Part shown: one piece after another, positions 23,063 to 36,144 of the stretch
Layout: each line of letters starts with the position of its first letter
Numbering within the stretch: position 1 is the stretch's first letter
Assembly (NCBI GenBank): GCA_020002185.1
Contig: CM034544.1
Coordinates: forward strand, 3,874,850-3,938,849
Direction: 5' to 3'
Origin: Paraescarpia echinospica
Taxonomy: Eukaryota; Annelida; Polychaeta; Sabellida; Siboglinidae
DNA: 64,000 bases
Position numbers and translations under genes: made by a program
Notes under the pieces: generated by a model
What the model saw: the letters and a program-made list of their open reading frames with translations, nothing else
What the model was told of the DNA's origin: nothing
The model's database searches: none

Positions 23063-24920
23063 GCTATACAAGTGTTTTTGGACTGCGGCGTTATGCGACT
23101 ACCACTTAAATTTATTGGAGGCGACGGGCAAATGTTTCATTTCGTTATACGACCTGTTAATGTTACGTTACTATTTTGGTTCCTTGGAGTATTTTTTAAC
23201 ATTCCGTGTTTGAAATTCGTGAAGGTGACACAATCTATTGTTGCATGGACTCATTAAGTTGGTGTCGCACGACTGTGCAATGACAATAGCGCAGCTTGAA
23301 CGTCCCAATTTAGTCAATTATAAACACGCACGCTTGTGTATACCAGTGAATATTGCCAATATGCAACGTTCGCGCAGTAATTTCAGGCGTGTGATTACTT
23401 GAATCTCTGAAGTCAAGTAAACCACCACCTGAGGTAGTCTATGCCTTTTTCAATGTCTATATATATACCTCGGAAAAGGACGAGTGCGAACATGAGGACA
23501 TTACCATCGCCCAAATATAAATCATAGATGAGACGCTATTTTGAGAAACCTGGATCACCGATTTGTTATTCCCAGTTGACGTACCGAGAAAGTTAATTGT
23601 CAGATCCACTCCCTTACAATTTATAATTGAAAGTATCGACAATTTTCAAGATTGAAACTCAAAATAAATTATGATTGACATACTATGTAGATATGAACAG
23701 TGCCGTGTCATGGTGTGTACAAATGACAACCATCACAATAATAGTTATAAATACTAGCAAAATGCCCGTCACCTGACGGGATGCATTGGTAGTTGACAGT
23801 CGTGATAGTAATATTTGCCAAATGGTAGAAAACACACAGCATCGTTACATAAACACCATAACGCGTTCGCCGATACTCGTTGTTTGTTCAAAATGATGAA
23901 GGTGATAGAGAATGTGAAGTTCACGTCCAGCGACAGGCCCTAGTGTAGAATAATATTCGTAATGCTATGCTAACGGCGTAAGCATTATTATGTCAACGTC
24001 TACTTTATGACGCCAAGTCCATGACGCCGGGGCCGTATTACCGAAAGTATTTGTCACACGTGCGTGGTTCTTATCATTGTTAGGTTACTTTTTACGTTCT
24101 ACGCGCACATTACGTTCTACGTTCGGAACACATTATTTATCCCATAAAAGGTTGTAATCTTGACATGTATGGGGTATTTTGAAGAGATATAGGTCTTACG
24201 TCCTATTCTAGGGGTTGTAGATTAATCAGTGAAAGTTTGGCGCTCGAGGTTCTATCCGTCTAAGAGGAAAACATTAACCTACCCGCATACGCCAGCTCGA
24301 TTATAAGTAAATTATGATGATGATCGACGTCTTCCACATCATCATTATTAACTGGTCATGACATATGCACCTACGTGGAAAGGAACAAAATCATCCTATT
24401 GCCCTGCATTATTTGTGTGTTGTGTCATACAAAACGTTGACGGCCTGGTTGGAGCAGTTTTGTCGGGGCGGATTGGCGCATGCGACGTCCTTGCCCGGTG
24501 TGTTTTACCTTACTACATGATAAATGACGAGATTGTTGGAGAGGTATGTGATACATTGACTGTGTATTGTTGCTGTTGCAACGACCTATGTCGGACCAAC
24601 CACAACAATTGTCGTCCTATCTATCATTTGGCACATCCTAAAAACTGACTTTTCAATCATTGTCAAGAGTACAAAAATAAGGAATTCACTTCAACTTGAA
24701 ATTGCACTGTTTCCATGTTTCAGTCAAATCAAAAAGTGAACACAATTTGTCGTTACTCAATAAACGTTTGTAAAAAAATCATTATACAATAAAACACCGT
24801 TTTCAAGAGTGAAGTTATAAAACACATTTTAAGCGACTAATGCCACAGTTTCAATTGCAGGAACGGGCATGTCATTGTGATTTCTGCAATGCAGTTAGAC
24901 ACTTCTCAATTGCATAAATC
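23063..24920. other. No gene recognised; small hairpin at 23764
   Basis: About 1.86 kb. CCCGTCACCTGACGGG at 23764-23779 is a short inverted repeat that could be the end of a small transposon. An open frame at about 24358-24648 has no family features. Confidence 0.45.
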
Positions 24921-24996
24921 AGATATATCCGTTCAACTCTTGGCTGGTAAAGCGAGTGGGCGTATTAACCACTGTCCTACCGAGCCACTCGGGGGG
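24921..24996 (-). mobile_element. tRNA-derived SINE head (candidate)
   Basis: On the - strand, GAGTGGCTCGGTAGGACAGT followed by GGTTAATACGCCCACTCGCT looks like the A-box half of a tRNA-derived SINE (TGGCTCGGTAGGACAGTGG). The expected B-box position reads AGTTGAACGGAT, which is decayed. It does not look like a functional tRNA. Confidence 0.4.
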
Positions 24997-25894
24997 TATT
25001 ACCTCTGCCGTTGGTTATAAACTGGCACGACAAGCGTAGGAATGTGGCGTGGAGCCAAGACAACCGCTGAAGCTCCCGCTGACACATTTTACGACATCCT
25101 CACAATATCACAGCTAACATTGTGTGCGGGTTTCGAAATTGCACCGTTTAGTCTGTTGTAGAGCCTGGACCGTGCGGAAAGAATGCAAACGGTCATTACC
25201 CCCTTTGTTATCAAATTTGTGCCCTTGAACCCCGCGATCAGTAATAGATGCCCATTATCCTATTCACTGACCTGCCGCCCATGGCGTCCAAACCAGTGCT
25301 GGTCAATAGAGATACTTCAAACCGATTACGGTTTCCATCGGGAGAGGGTTAAAGGCGTTCCGGGTGGATTTAGCCTGTTACATTGTTTCATTTCTCACGG
25401 GCATTACTTCTATTTTGAATGTAATTCTACACAACCCTGTCAAGCGTTCTATTTTTAATTCCATAGGAATCTTACAGATGTAATATAGGTATTGTTAACT
25501 CTTCAGTATAACCCGGTCCGCCACGCGGGCCGTCCCTGGCTTGGTCCGCAGTTTAGTCAGCTCTCTCAATTGGCAACAAGCTATAACTAAATCCTCGTGA
25601 CGTTGAAAGGACGAATTATCATGCGTGGTGTTTGAATGCTAACGCAGATTGCGTGAGAAAAGGCGTCCATGCGTGAAATGAACCAAAGCACTCCATCGAA
25701 GCTGTTAGATTAAACTATCGTTCAGGGTAGCTCGAATAGCAATCAGTAAGCGGCGACTGGACTAAATCAAGAATGATATACATGATTGAAATAACGTTCG
25801 ACAGCATTACGTTACGCAGAGAAGAGAGGAAGAGAGAAAAGAGAGGAATAAAGAAGGAAAGGGGGGATGGAAGAGGCAGAGGCAGAGAAAACAG
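24997..25894. other. No gene recognised
   Basis: About 0.9 kb without supported features. The purine-rich 25815-25895 may be the tail of the next SINE-like piece. Confidence 0.45.
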
Positions 25895-25960
25895 CAGCAA
25901 GGTGGAGTCGAATCCAGGTACTTTCGATCTCCCGGCGTTCTAACCGTACAATTATATGGT
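25815..25960 (-). mobile_element. tRNA-derived SINE remnant (candidate)
   Basis: On the - strand, GTTAGAACGCCGGGAGATCG, then AAAGTACC, then TGGATTCGACTCCACC resembles the anticodon arm to B-box part of a tRNA (GGTTCGANTCC consensus). It is followed by a pyrimidine-rich tract (25895-25815). It is most likely a truncated tRNA-derived SINE. Confidence 0.45.
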
Positions 25961-26984
25961 TTTATTACGTTTTGTAATAAACATTGCTTATCGCCAATGT
26001 AAACTAAACTGTTCATTAAAGACTCAAGGGTCATTACCCTCTGAATTGACCCGTATTCGGCGCTCCAGTTGTAGCGGCAATACGTAGGTGAGTACGATAT
26101 AATCTTTTATCCATTTATACCATCATCTCTAATCAACCAATAATTTGGGTGACCAAATGTCCAGCAATAAGAGGGGGATCTTGTAAGGGTGTCAGGTACG
26201 CCGCATTTAGGGATATTTTCAACAGACTAACGGTTTTGAAAGCACCCCAATCTGTCAGTGATTTACGAATGCGTCGTAAACCAAATAAGCTGCTGCTAAT
26301 AGTAATATAACATATTTTGTTAATATATTCACGATAAACCTTTTAAAATACACGTTACCTTAATAGGGATAGTGAGGTTAGAATGTAACTATACAGGTAA
26401 GTAGAGTACCCGCTTGAAGTAAAACACTTGCATAACATAACAAGGTATGATAGTGCGAAAGTTAGTAATGATAAATAAGATAACGGATGCCAGGCTGAAA
26501 GTGCGACGTATGTTATGCAGGCGAATAACTTTGTTTTGAGACCGTCCCCAAACGAGAAGTAAGTCGTCACGGATGAATGATTCGGTGAAGGGGTGTCTGG
26601 TCTTGCGCTTGTCTTGTTAGAAAGACGTCATTTATAAGTATCACCTTTCTAGTGTCTGATACTATATAAACAGCCTATTTGTTTACGCACTCCAAGACAC
26701 TGTGCATAGCTCGTAAACCAAGTAAGCCCACATCGTAACTTTCGAGAAAGCCTATAACACATAAACTGCCAGAAAATATCTTTGCGGCCAGCTCCTCTGC
26801 CATCTTTCAGTCGTCTTTATTCATCGTCTTGATCTTGATGTGCAACCTGCAGATTCCACACAGGAACTACACGCAGATGGAGTCACGTAACTACGACAGC
26901 GCATTAAGTAGCAGAAATTATTTTCGTAGGTGACGTTCGGGTTTTACCATATCCTAACATGGCCGGAATGCATAATTTTTTCAT
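25961..26984. other. No gene recognised
   Basis: About 1 kb. A TATATAAA-like string near 26663 has no supported gene after it. Confidence 0.45.
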
Positions 26985-27052
26985 AGGGTTAGGTTTGGTG
27001 ATATGATTAAGGTTATGCCTAGGGTTAGGCTTAGGGTTATGGTTAGGCTCAT
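26985..27052. repeat. Degenerate interstitial telomere-like (TTAGGG) sequence
   Basis: AGGGTTAGGTTTGGTG, then CCTAGGGTTAGGCTTAGGGT and TATGGTTAGG, form several imperfect TTAGGG-type units over about 65 bp. Confidence 0.6.
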
Positions 27053-30000
27053 ATTATATGGTAATTACCCAGATGCCGCCTACAAAAAATGTCGCGTTCC
27101 GGTTGGCGATTGGGATTGGCTCACCACAATAGGGCTTGGTAATTTTTCCACTATTTGTCATGAAAGGCCAACCTTTGGAGTTGTTGAGATCTCAATCTAC
27201 GCAGCTCGTGATAACACAACGTCCACACGTCTACTAAAGCAGAAAGGCAGTCTAGACTCGCTTAACTGTGCAACACATTCCATAAAAATACAATGCAACT
27301 ATTTTAATATGTACACTTGCACGCATACTTACACGACTACACGCGTACACAACATACAAAACACATCAATAGGACCGTCTGTTACAACAGATTCTCACAA
27401 CACCTCAAAATGCGTGTGGATTAATCTAATACTCAAGTCAGCGAATACAACTGTTCACCAATACATGTTTGTGTTCAATGCACCAATTAACAGTAGCAAG
27501 GTACCGTGGCAATTTAGTAGGGTGAAATGAAGTTCACACCACGGGGTACATGCATTCTGCATGGCCGCAGGCAAAACACCCTTTGTGTACTCACGGTACT
27601 GCCGAACGCGACTAGTCTAATTTAGTCGATTCTCGCCTAGTTGTGTAAACGAGAAAGACAGCCTGGCAGCAGAAGCTCGCTTTGACCGTTACCGTCAGTT
27701 GGTATCACTTCATTTCGGTGACATAACCAGCATTTACGTTTAGGATTAGTGCTATATTATAAGTGTTTATTTTATATAAAATAATAGTGTAATAGTTTTA
27801 AAGAAATAAGAGGTACCGCAAACTTAGCGTTCACGTAAACGTTGACTATTACATTTGAACCGTCAACCTAAACGTTCACGTTTGACATTCTTTTTTTATT
27901 GCGTGACTTGTTTTAATGTAATCGAAATCAAAAGTTGGTTCGAATGGCCGTGTAAACAGAACAATGTTTACTCTTATTTGACGAGGTAGATTGAGAGTCA
28001 TTTTTATTGGCTATCCCAACTCATGGTAACTAATATCTTCGTCAGAACGTGACGACGTCTTTGCATCCACGCATTCTAGAATGCAGCAAACTGTGGCGTC
28101 ATGTATAACGTACCAAGATAGTCGAGGTACCGCTTATGCTGTCTCCGACCTGTTGAAAGTCCTATTCAGAAACAGACGTGTTGATACGGTCACGCGTGAA
28201 TGACCATTCCTAATTGCGTGGTGGTCGGCAGAATGTGTGCGGAATTCGACGACAGTTTTCTGACCGTTACGCACGATACACTAGCATGCCCGTACACAAA
28301 TGCCTATTATGACTCAGAGGGTGCCTCAAAATGAGGGCAATCTTTGCTTTGTTTGGTTTCCACGAATCGATCAAATACAGATTGCATTGGGCATGGACCA
28401 TTATTTTAGAACATACCTGAAAACATGTTTGCAAAGTCATAATACAATTGCTATTTCAAAATGACGTGGGAGTTCCTGTGACTACGCATGTTATGATTCA
28501 CTGCCTTTCGGCGTCGGCGTCTGAGTTATTACTTCTTGAAATAACAAACACACGGACACTTCAAATTTTTTAAAGTTCATATTTGTAATGTAAGTTAATA
28601 ACGTGACCAGTCGGTTTAATAAATTGTGACCTATCACAACGAACCAGGTATTAACGCGCACACGTCTACTCGGCACACGAACCACGAATAGTTTCCTACG
28701 CCATGTCGCATACATTTTTTGATTTTGGCAGAAATGCATAAAGTATAATATATCTTTTCACTGACCAGCTTATTTTTCTCAATAAATAATCCAAATCTAA
28801 TTTAAAAAAAACATGCATTTACGAAGACATATATTTAAAACAGTGAACAATATGAGTCAAAATCACCTCGTTTCTTAAATCGTAGCTTTTTAAAACTTTG
28901 CTTCAATATTAGCAATAAATAAAAAAACTACTGAAAATATTTCAACAAATGAGACACATGTTAAAGCTTATGACCGGTGGAATCCGAAAAGGTAGACGAC
29001 TCCATTTCACTATTTTGCAACTTAATACCCACTTTGCAGTGGCATGTTATAATTAGTGCGTACTTTTATTGAACTCGTCCAACGAATACACGGATACACG
29101 GTGCTACCATATATGGGCATCCGCTATCTTAAATAAGTTTTCGAAAACGAGACTGCGAGTAAATAAAGACACGTGCGTCGAGATAGATAGCCATTTCTAT
29201 GTTAATGTGCGTTTTCTTATGTCAGTTACAAGCACGTTTTGAGACATATATACATTCGTAAATACCTATACGTTTATACAGGTTGCTGTTTATAGTATTA
29301 AGTCGATACAATTTCGTGCGATTTTGTTCAACATTATTAGGAAAAAAATGTTTTGATTAGAAAGTTTACGACTATGGAATGATAAAAAAAAACAATCAAT
29401 GACAGGCGCCACCGCCGACAGTTGAAGGCTCACAGCATGGCAAAACGTAACGAAATTGTAATGTATTCACGTCTCAGGGCTTTGTTATGTACTGGCAGTT
29501 TTACAGGAGTTGAATAGGTTCGTACAGTTACGCTCGATAACATGAAATATGTCGTAGATTTACACCGACACCTAGCGAATGTGCTACACCATCATTAGTT
29601 GCCGCTAATATAAATACGTCGTTAATTTAATGTCTCGCAAACATCGTTATGCCTCATTTCCTGTGAATATTTTACACCCATTCATTGACCAAGATTTACA
29701 TAGGCCTCATTCCCCAAAAATCGGTGGCACAGTTTATGCCATATCGTCATTATCGAGTACAAGTTTCACTGATTTAGAAACTGCCTAGAGCATATTAAGC
29801 ACAAATAGTAACCAAAACTGAAGAGTTTAGAGGGATCCTGCGATTCGCTGATTCCAGAATTCGGGTTCATGGGGCCGATGGGGGGATTAAATAATAATTT
29901 GGGATTGTACCCATCTTACGCTGGGTAATGAAGGGGGAGTCACATATTTTCATATAGGGCCCAATTAGCTAGAGAATCTTGCCCTAACTGTGACCCGTGC

Positions 30001-30421
30001 CATGGTCAAATCAAATGGAGAGGTTGTAAAAAAGTACTATTAAATTTAACTGCTTAAAATAGCCTTAAATTAAAATATAAGATCGAATATTCACTTAAGA
30101 ATCAGTTAGAATACAGCGCAGCATTCATTTGTACACTCCTTGGTATCTCGTAAGTCTGATTTATATCATAAAATATTTTGCTTTAATCACTTGAATGAGC
30201 GACACCAAAGTCTTGTAGCCTTTGTTTTGCTTTGTTCTCGTACCCACGTGCGTTTATTTACTCGCAACTCTGATATAGGTCAAGATGGCGTCGGAACCGT
30301 GTATCCGTGTACAGACTTTGATCACAAGATCGCGTAACTTACGCAACGCACGTGCGAGTAACCATGGCGATGTAGGCCTATTTTGCCGTTCCGCGTAATC
30401 TCTGAGAGATCGTCTCTGCGG

Positions 30422-30423
<2 letters not shown>
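27053..30423. other. No gene recognised
   Basis: About 3.4 kb of low-complexity-poor, moderately AT-rich DNA. A 175-codon frame ending at 27530 begins inside the telomere-like repeat and contains no recognisable domain. I do not call it. Confidence 0.45.

Positions 30424-30460
<37 letters not shown>
30424..30460. repeat. (TA)n microsatellite
   Basis: Uninterrupted TA dinucleotides, about 37 bp. Confidence 0.95.
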
Positions 30461-30461
<1 letters not shown>

Positions 30462-30717
30462 ATGGTAGATGGTGTGATGTTGTTAATGATTTGTTATAAA
30501 CTGTCAGGTATTGTAAAAAAAACGAAAAAAGTCGACAAATGTCATGAACATTTTCGTAATATACCAAAATACGGTCTGTGTGTGAAAACTAGTATCCGAT
30601 CGCAGTCCATGAGCCCCCCTTTCTTAAATCCAACGCTGGGTCCTGTTATGTTGGCTTTGGGAACACCTGGGTCTACACAGGCCCGGGCACCGGCTGACAA
30701 ATATAAACCAGAAGAAA

Positions 30718-30885
30718 TATCACATTCCAGTGTAGGCCAATGTGTCAATATCATAAAGTTGAACAAGTAAAATGTCACATTCCAGTGTAGGCCAATGTGT
30801 CAATACCATAACGTTGGACAAGTAAAATGTCACATCCCAGTGTAGGCCAATGTGTCAATACCATAAAGTTGGACAAGTAAAGTGG
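30718..30885 (+). repeat. 55-56-bp tandem repeat, 3 copies
   Basis: CAGTGTAGGCCAATGTGTCA recurs three times at a 55-56-bp step, each followed by ATACCATAAAGTTGGACAAG or a close variant. The high similarity suggests a recent expansion. Confidence 0.92.
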
Positions 30886-31787
30886 ACGACGTTGTCAGAC
30901 TGTTTAACGAGTGTTTCTAACCACTTTGGCTTGGGTCGTATTTCTTGATTATATTTGCTCAGCGTTTTAGTCGAATTGCCGCGAACAATCGGAAGTATCG
31001 CGGAAACAAAGACGAGCAAATGGAACAAAACGTGTTGTTTTAAGAATTCCAGTAATGCTATTGTTCTGTCACTCTACATACATTCACTAACCTCTTTTTG
31101 AAGAGTTGCATTGTTTGGTGCGTCCGACTAAGTGAAGGCGACTGAATAGACGTGAATGTTGAGTCTGCTGTACTCTAGGTTTCACGTGCCATAAATTGTG
31201 TACTGTTTTATATAGTATTGTGTAGTTTTTGTGCAACAGTGCAAGTATTTATGAGTATCACATGTTGTCTTTTTTTAACAATTGTACATTTCTGTAACGT
31301 GTAATCGCTACGCTTGTTATGTTTGTTTGGTTGAAATAAAGATTCAACCTTAAAAAGTTGTGAGATTTTGTCCATGAGATTTTTCCGTGAGGGGCTACGT
31401 CAATGAGAGGGTTATATTCGTGAAGGGTTTTATCCAGAGGGGGTACATGTTCTAACGTATATACCCGTGAATAAATTGTTTGTCCGTGAGTGGTTATGTC
31501 ATACACAGGGTTAAACTGTACGATGATCTCGTTGACCGTTGATCGGTATTGTCGTTTCCATTAAAGCTGATGATCTATTTCGTGCGGTATTATACGACTG
31601 TACCTTGCTGAAGATTAAACGAGTAGAGTGTAACCGTTGTGTAATTGGACTTTCCCAATCTACCTAGTTAATAAAATAACTGCAATTACACCGTTCGTTT
31701 TGGGTTTAGTGATTTACTACAGCCATGTTTTCTGTTTTGGTAACAAGTAGGATAACCATTTATTTTATTGCATGATTTAGCAACATC
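30886..31787. other. No gene recognised
   Basis: About 0.9 kb. Near 31370-31500 short imperfect repeats of CCGTGAGGGG-like phrases occur. No exon seen. Confidence 0.45.
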
Positions 31788-31976
31788 TATGCACTGACGT
31801 ATTTAGAGGGGGCGAGGGGAAGGTTGCCGCCCCCCCCCCCCAATGGTGGCAACTGCCCCCCCCCCTCAACAGTCGCATGGCAGCTGTCAGCTATTGTGCG
31901 CTGGACAGGGCAGTACTCGCCCAATTTTGTCCCCCCCCCCCCCAATGAAACATCCTGTATACGCCACTGCATCTAT
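31788..31976. mobile_element. MITE with short terminal inverted repeats
   Basis: The left end ATGCACTGACGTATTTAGAG pairs with the reverse complement of the right end, ATGCAGTGGCGTATACAGGA. The roughly 190-bp interior has three long C-runs. The - strand reads QWRIQDVSLGGGG, a phrase often mis-translated from this type of repeat in invertebrate gene models (from memory). No protein of its own. Confidence 0.65.
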
Positions 31977-32283
31977 GAATGCGTCCACAGTAATGTACAT
32001 TCTTTGACGCTCAAAGGAATAAAATCTGTAGAATATAGCGGCATTTTCCTGCAATAAAATAATTTGACATTACTTGAAAGATTCCGCCGTGCTTGCTACG
32101 TCTGGTCGTGTTAAACAGAACCCAGACTATTTATGGAGTGTATGTTATCCTACTTTAATGAAGGGGTTTACAGAGTTAGTAATCAAATGCGGTTCAGGCC
32201 ATATAGGAATAAAGCCTCGGGTCTACGTGTGCCGAGTGGCTATTGATCTTTTGCACTAATGATTGGTTAATCGTTGATACCCG

Positions 32284-32570
32284 TATTCACTCACTCACTC
32301 ACTCACTCACTCACTCAACCCTTGACTGAGACGGCCCGGATGTCAGTATGTTACGTCGACTACCTGCCGCCAGATGTGTCTTTGTCTCGTGTTGTCTGCA
32401 GGAGATCTTTGAGCGGCAACTCAGTCCATTCTGTGACGTTGTCGAGCCATATCTTTCTTGGTCTTCTCCCCCCCCCCCTTCACGGTGCCATGTAAGATTT
32501 CTTTGGTGATGGTGTTGTGGTGTGTCCGTACCATTGTCGCTTCCATTTTGATAATATTTAGGACGAGTTT
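32284..32570 (-). mobile_element. LINE 3'-end fragment with (TGAG)n tail
   Basis: On the - strand the segment encodes a decayed C-terminal LINE tail. It reads MEATMVRTHHNTITKEIL, then RQRHRMD, QRSPADNTRQRHIWRQVV and a stop, and ends in TGAGTGAGTGAG (32284-32318 on the +). This is the R-rich motif after the RT domain in many LINE proteins. Confidence 0.6.
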
Positions 32571-32695
32571 TCGAGAGCCAACCAAGTGTGTTTGTGTCAC
32601 ATCATGTATTGCATAAATTTATGTGTTGTCTCTATTCAAGAAAACTCACCTTGTCCTGTCATAGTAACTAAAACATGACATTTGTCTTATTCCAG

Positions 32696-32722
32696 CCGCC
32701 AAATGGAGTCGCTGCCAAGAAG
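32696..32722 (+). CDS. Candidate 27-nt microexon (PPNGVAAKK)
   Basis: A CTTATTCCAG acceptor precedes, and a GTAAATG donor follows, a 27-nt segment reading PPNGVAAKK in phase 0. Its acceptor and first 16 bases are nearly the same as at 34365-34388, sharing CAAATGGAGTCG and the upstream CTTNTTNCAG. Symmetric length (a multiple of three) means it could be skipped or swapped without shifting frame. The NGV core recalls the short NGAVPSE segment near the N-terminus of vertebrate GlyT1 (family knowledge), so it may be an alternative N-terminal exon of the SLC6 gene downstream. Confidence 0.45.
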
Positions 32723-34083
<1,361 letters not shown>

Positions 34084-34155
34084 AATATATATATATATAT
34101 ATATATACGCACGCACGCACACGCACAGGCACACACACAGACACACACATACACA

Positions 34156-34210
<55 letters not shown>
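34084..34210. repeat. (TA)n then (CA)n compound microsatellite
   Basis: Same architecture as 33136-33272: a TA run, then CGCA/CACA. Two compound arrays in the same orientation lie close to the two microexons. Confidence 0.95.
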
Positions 34211-34212
<2 letters not shown>

Positions 34213-34364
34213 ACGGGATACATAGCGAAGTAGTACTCGTTGTGAATTGTACACCCCGTTTAGTGTCGTATTCCTGCCACTGCAGTGTGACGTGGTTTCA
34301 CATATATGCAGTAATATTATAGTTATAATAATAGCAATAAAACCGACGACCCGTCTTGTTTCAG

Positions 34365-34388
34365 TCGTCAAATGGAGTCGTAACTGAG
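34365..34388 (+). CDS. Candidate 24-nt microexon (SSNGVVTE)
   Basis: A CTTGTTTCAG acceptor and a GTGAGT donor flank 24 nt reading SSNGVVTE in phase 0. It is near-identical at its 5' half to the microexon at 32696-32722 and differs mainly in the last 8-11 bases. Because both are phase 0 and multiples of three, they could be mutually exclusive or both included. The donor is a better consensus match than that of its partner. Confidence 0.45.
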
Positions 34389-34628
34389 GTGAGTGTTATG
34401 GTAAGAATCTTGCCAGTCGGCAAAGATCACACACATATGATAAGAATTGAATTGCAATCTAGCACCTCTCCTACCATAACAAATGAGGTTGAAGATACGT
34501 ATGTTGCAAATATCATTCTATTCAACACATCGCTTGTAAATGAGCCGTATCTGTTTTGACAAGTGAAGAATATTTTATACAACGAAGTAACATGTCTAAG
34601 ATGTATACAGACACTGCTGAAACGTATT

Positions 34629-35290
34629 TATAATTTAAATCGTTATTCATTTGATGTTGACACAACCAGTTGCTATTGTTCATATAATTTAAATCGTTAT
34701 TCATTTGCTGTTGACACAACCAGTTGCTATTGTTCATATAATTTAAATCGTTATTCATTTGCTGTTGACACAACCAGTTGCTATTGTTCATATAATTTAA
34801 ATCGTTATTCATTTGCTGTTGACACAACCAGTTGCTATTGTTCATATAATTTAAATCGTTATTCATTTGCTGTTGACACAACCAGTTGCTATTGTTCATA
34901 TAATTTAAATCGTTATTCATTTGCTGTTGACACAACCAGTTGCTATTGTTCATATAATTTAAATCGTTATTCATTTGCTGTTGACACAACCAGTTGCTAT
35001 TGTTCATATAATTTAAATCGTTATTCATTTGCTGTTGACACAACCAGTTGCTATTGTTCATATAATTTAAATCGTTATTCATTTGCTGTTGACACAACCA
35101 GTTGCTATTGTTCATATAATTTAAATCGTTATTCATTTGCTGTTGACACAACCAGTTGCTTTTGTTCATATAATTTAAATCGTTATTCATTTGCTGTTGA
35201 CACAACCAGTTGCTTTTGTTCATATAATTTAAATCGTTATTCATTTGCTGTTGACACAACCAGTTGCTATTGTTCATATAATTTAAAAGA
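34629..35290. repeat. 54-bp tandem repeat, ~12 copies
   Basis: The unit begins CGTTATTCATTTGCTGTTGA, continues CACAACCAGTTGCTATTGTT and closes with CATATAATTTAAAT. Copies are almost identical. The first differs by GATG for GCTG and two late ones by CTTTTG for CTATTG. As 54 is a multiple of three, 18-residue repeat proteins can be read on both strands (NLNRYSFAVDTTSCYCSY on the +). I find no signal peptide, exon borders or family match. Confidence 0.95.
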
Positions 35291-35957
35291 AATCATAAGA
35301 CCAATAATCATCAATCTAATGGCATACCTGTTAATATAATTTAAGGTAATTCATGAAGGGAGAAATCGTACATGTAAGAATGTACATAATTTAACAGTAA
35401 TTGCAATTGCTAAACTAATCGTAAAACTCAATAGATAGAACATTATGTAAATCCATGCCATCGTTGATACGCGCTGTATGACATTGCCTAGGCCAAGACG
35501 CCGGCTAAAACCGGTTGTCAAGGGTTCTGATTTTGGGTCTGTGCGAAGTATTATCACATGGGTGTACAAACATTCGGAGAGTTTCCGGCGAATTTGTCAA
35601 TATAGGGAACAGGCATGCAATAATGTAATGTATAAATGATTTTCGTTAAGAATATAAAAATTAAACATTTAACCTGGGATTGCCATAGACACAAAACAAA
35701 TACTGAAATCGTTAAAGCAAATGTAGTCTTGAATTAACTTCAAATAATTATATATTTACTACTAAATCCATTATCTAAAATTTACAATTGCATAATTCGC
35801 CGAGATATCAATAACTAATTTTACAATGCGCAATTCTTCCACACATAACTAAGCAATTGCGTAAAAATTAATTTATCTATTTTGTTGCTCTTGTCTCCTG
35901 TACACGCACATTCGCTGTAGACAGTGTAGTGTCTAGAGTTTCTACCTTATCAGAAGA
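35291..35957. other. Upstream of SLC6 first certain exon
   Basis: AT-rich. TTTCTACCTTATCAG at 35939-35953 is a good splice acceptor four bases before the ATG, suggesting an upstream non-coding 5' exon. An in-frame TAG at 35934-35936 blocks extension of the frame into this region. Confidence 0.5.
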
Positions 35958-36144
35958 ATGACGATGTCTTTGGCGGTTGCGCAGACCGACGAAAGTGACA
36001 TGGCGCAGGACTTCAGCAAGGATGAGAACGAGGAGCGAGGCAACTGGACGGGTCGACTAGACTTCCTTCTCTCCTGCCTTGGGTACGCGGTCGGACTTGG
36101 GAATGTGTGGCGCTTCCCGTACTTATGTTACAAGAACGGAGGAG
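35958..36144 (+). CDS. SLC6 exon 1: N-terminus and TM1
   Basis: Residues 1-62 plus one base. An acidic N-terminus ([10 protein letters not shown]) leads to TM1 with [17 protein letters not shown]. Donor G|GTGAGT, phase 1. A second, in-frame acceptor-like GCGCAG|ACC at 35984 would allow joining to the phase-0 upstream microexons, with loss of the first nine residues. Confidence 0.93.

Noticed and set aside
24358..24648. 96-codon frame with a Cys-rich end
   Set aside because: No family resemblance, no signal of selection visible, borders lacking.
26655..26720. TATATAAA as a possible core promoter
   Set aside because: The sequence is AT-rich and no gene follows within reach; such strings are common by chance.
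27003..27530. 175-codon + frame
   Set aside because: It starts inside telomere-like sequence and has no domain, no splice context and AT-biased composition.
34522..35339. 250-residue repeat proteins on both strands
   Set aside because: Simultaneous open frames on both strands follow from a 54-bp unit. There are no borders, start context or family match.
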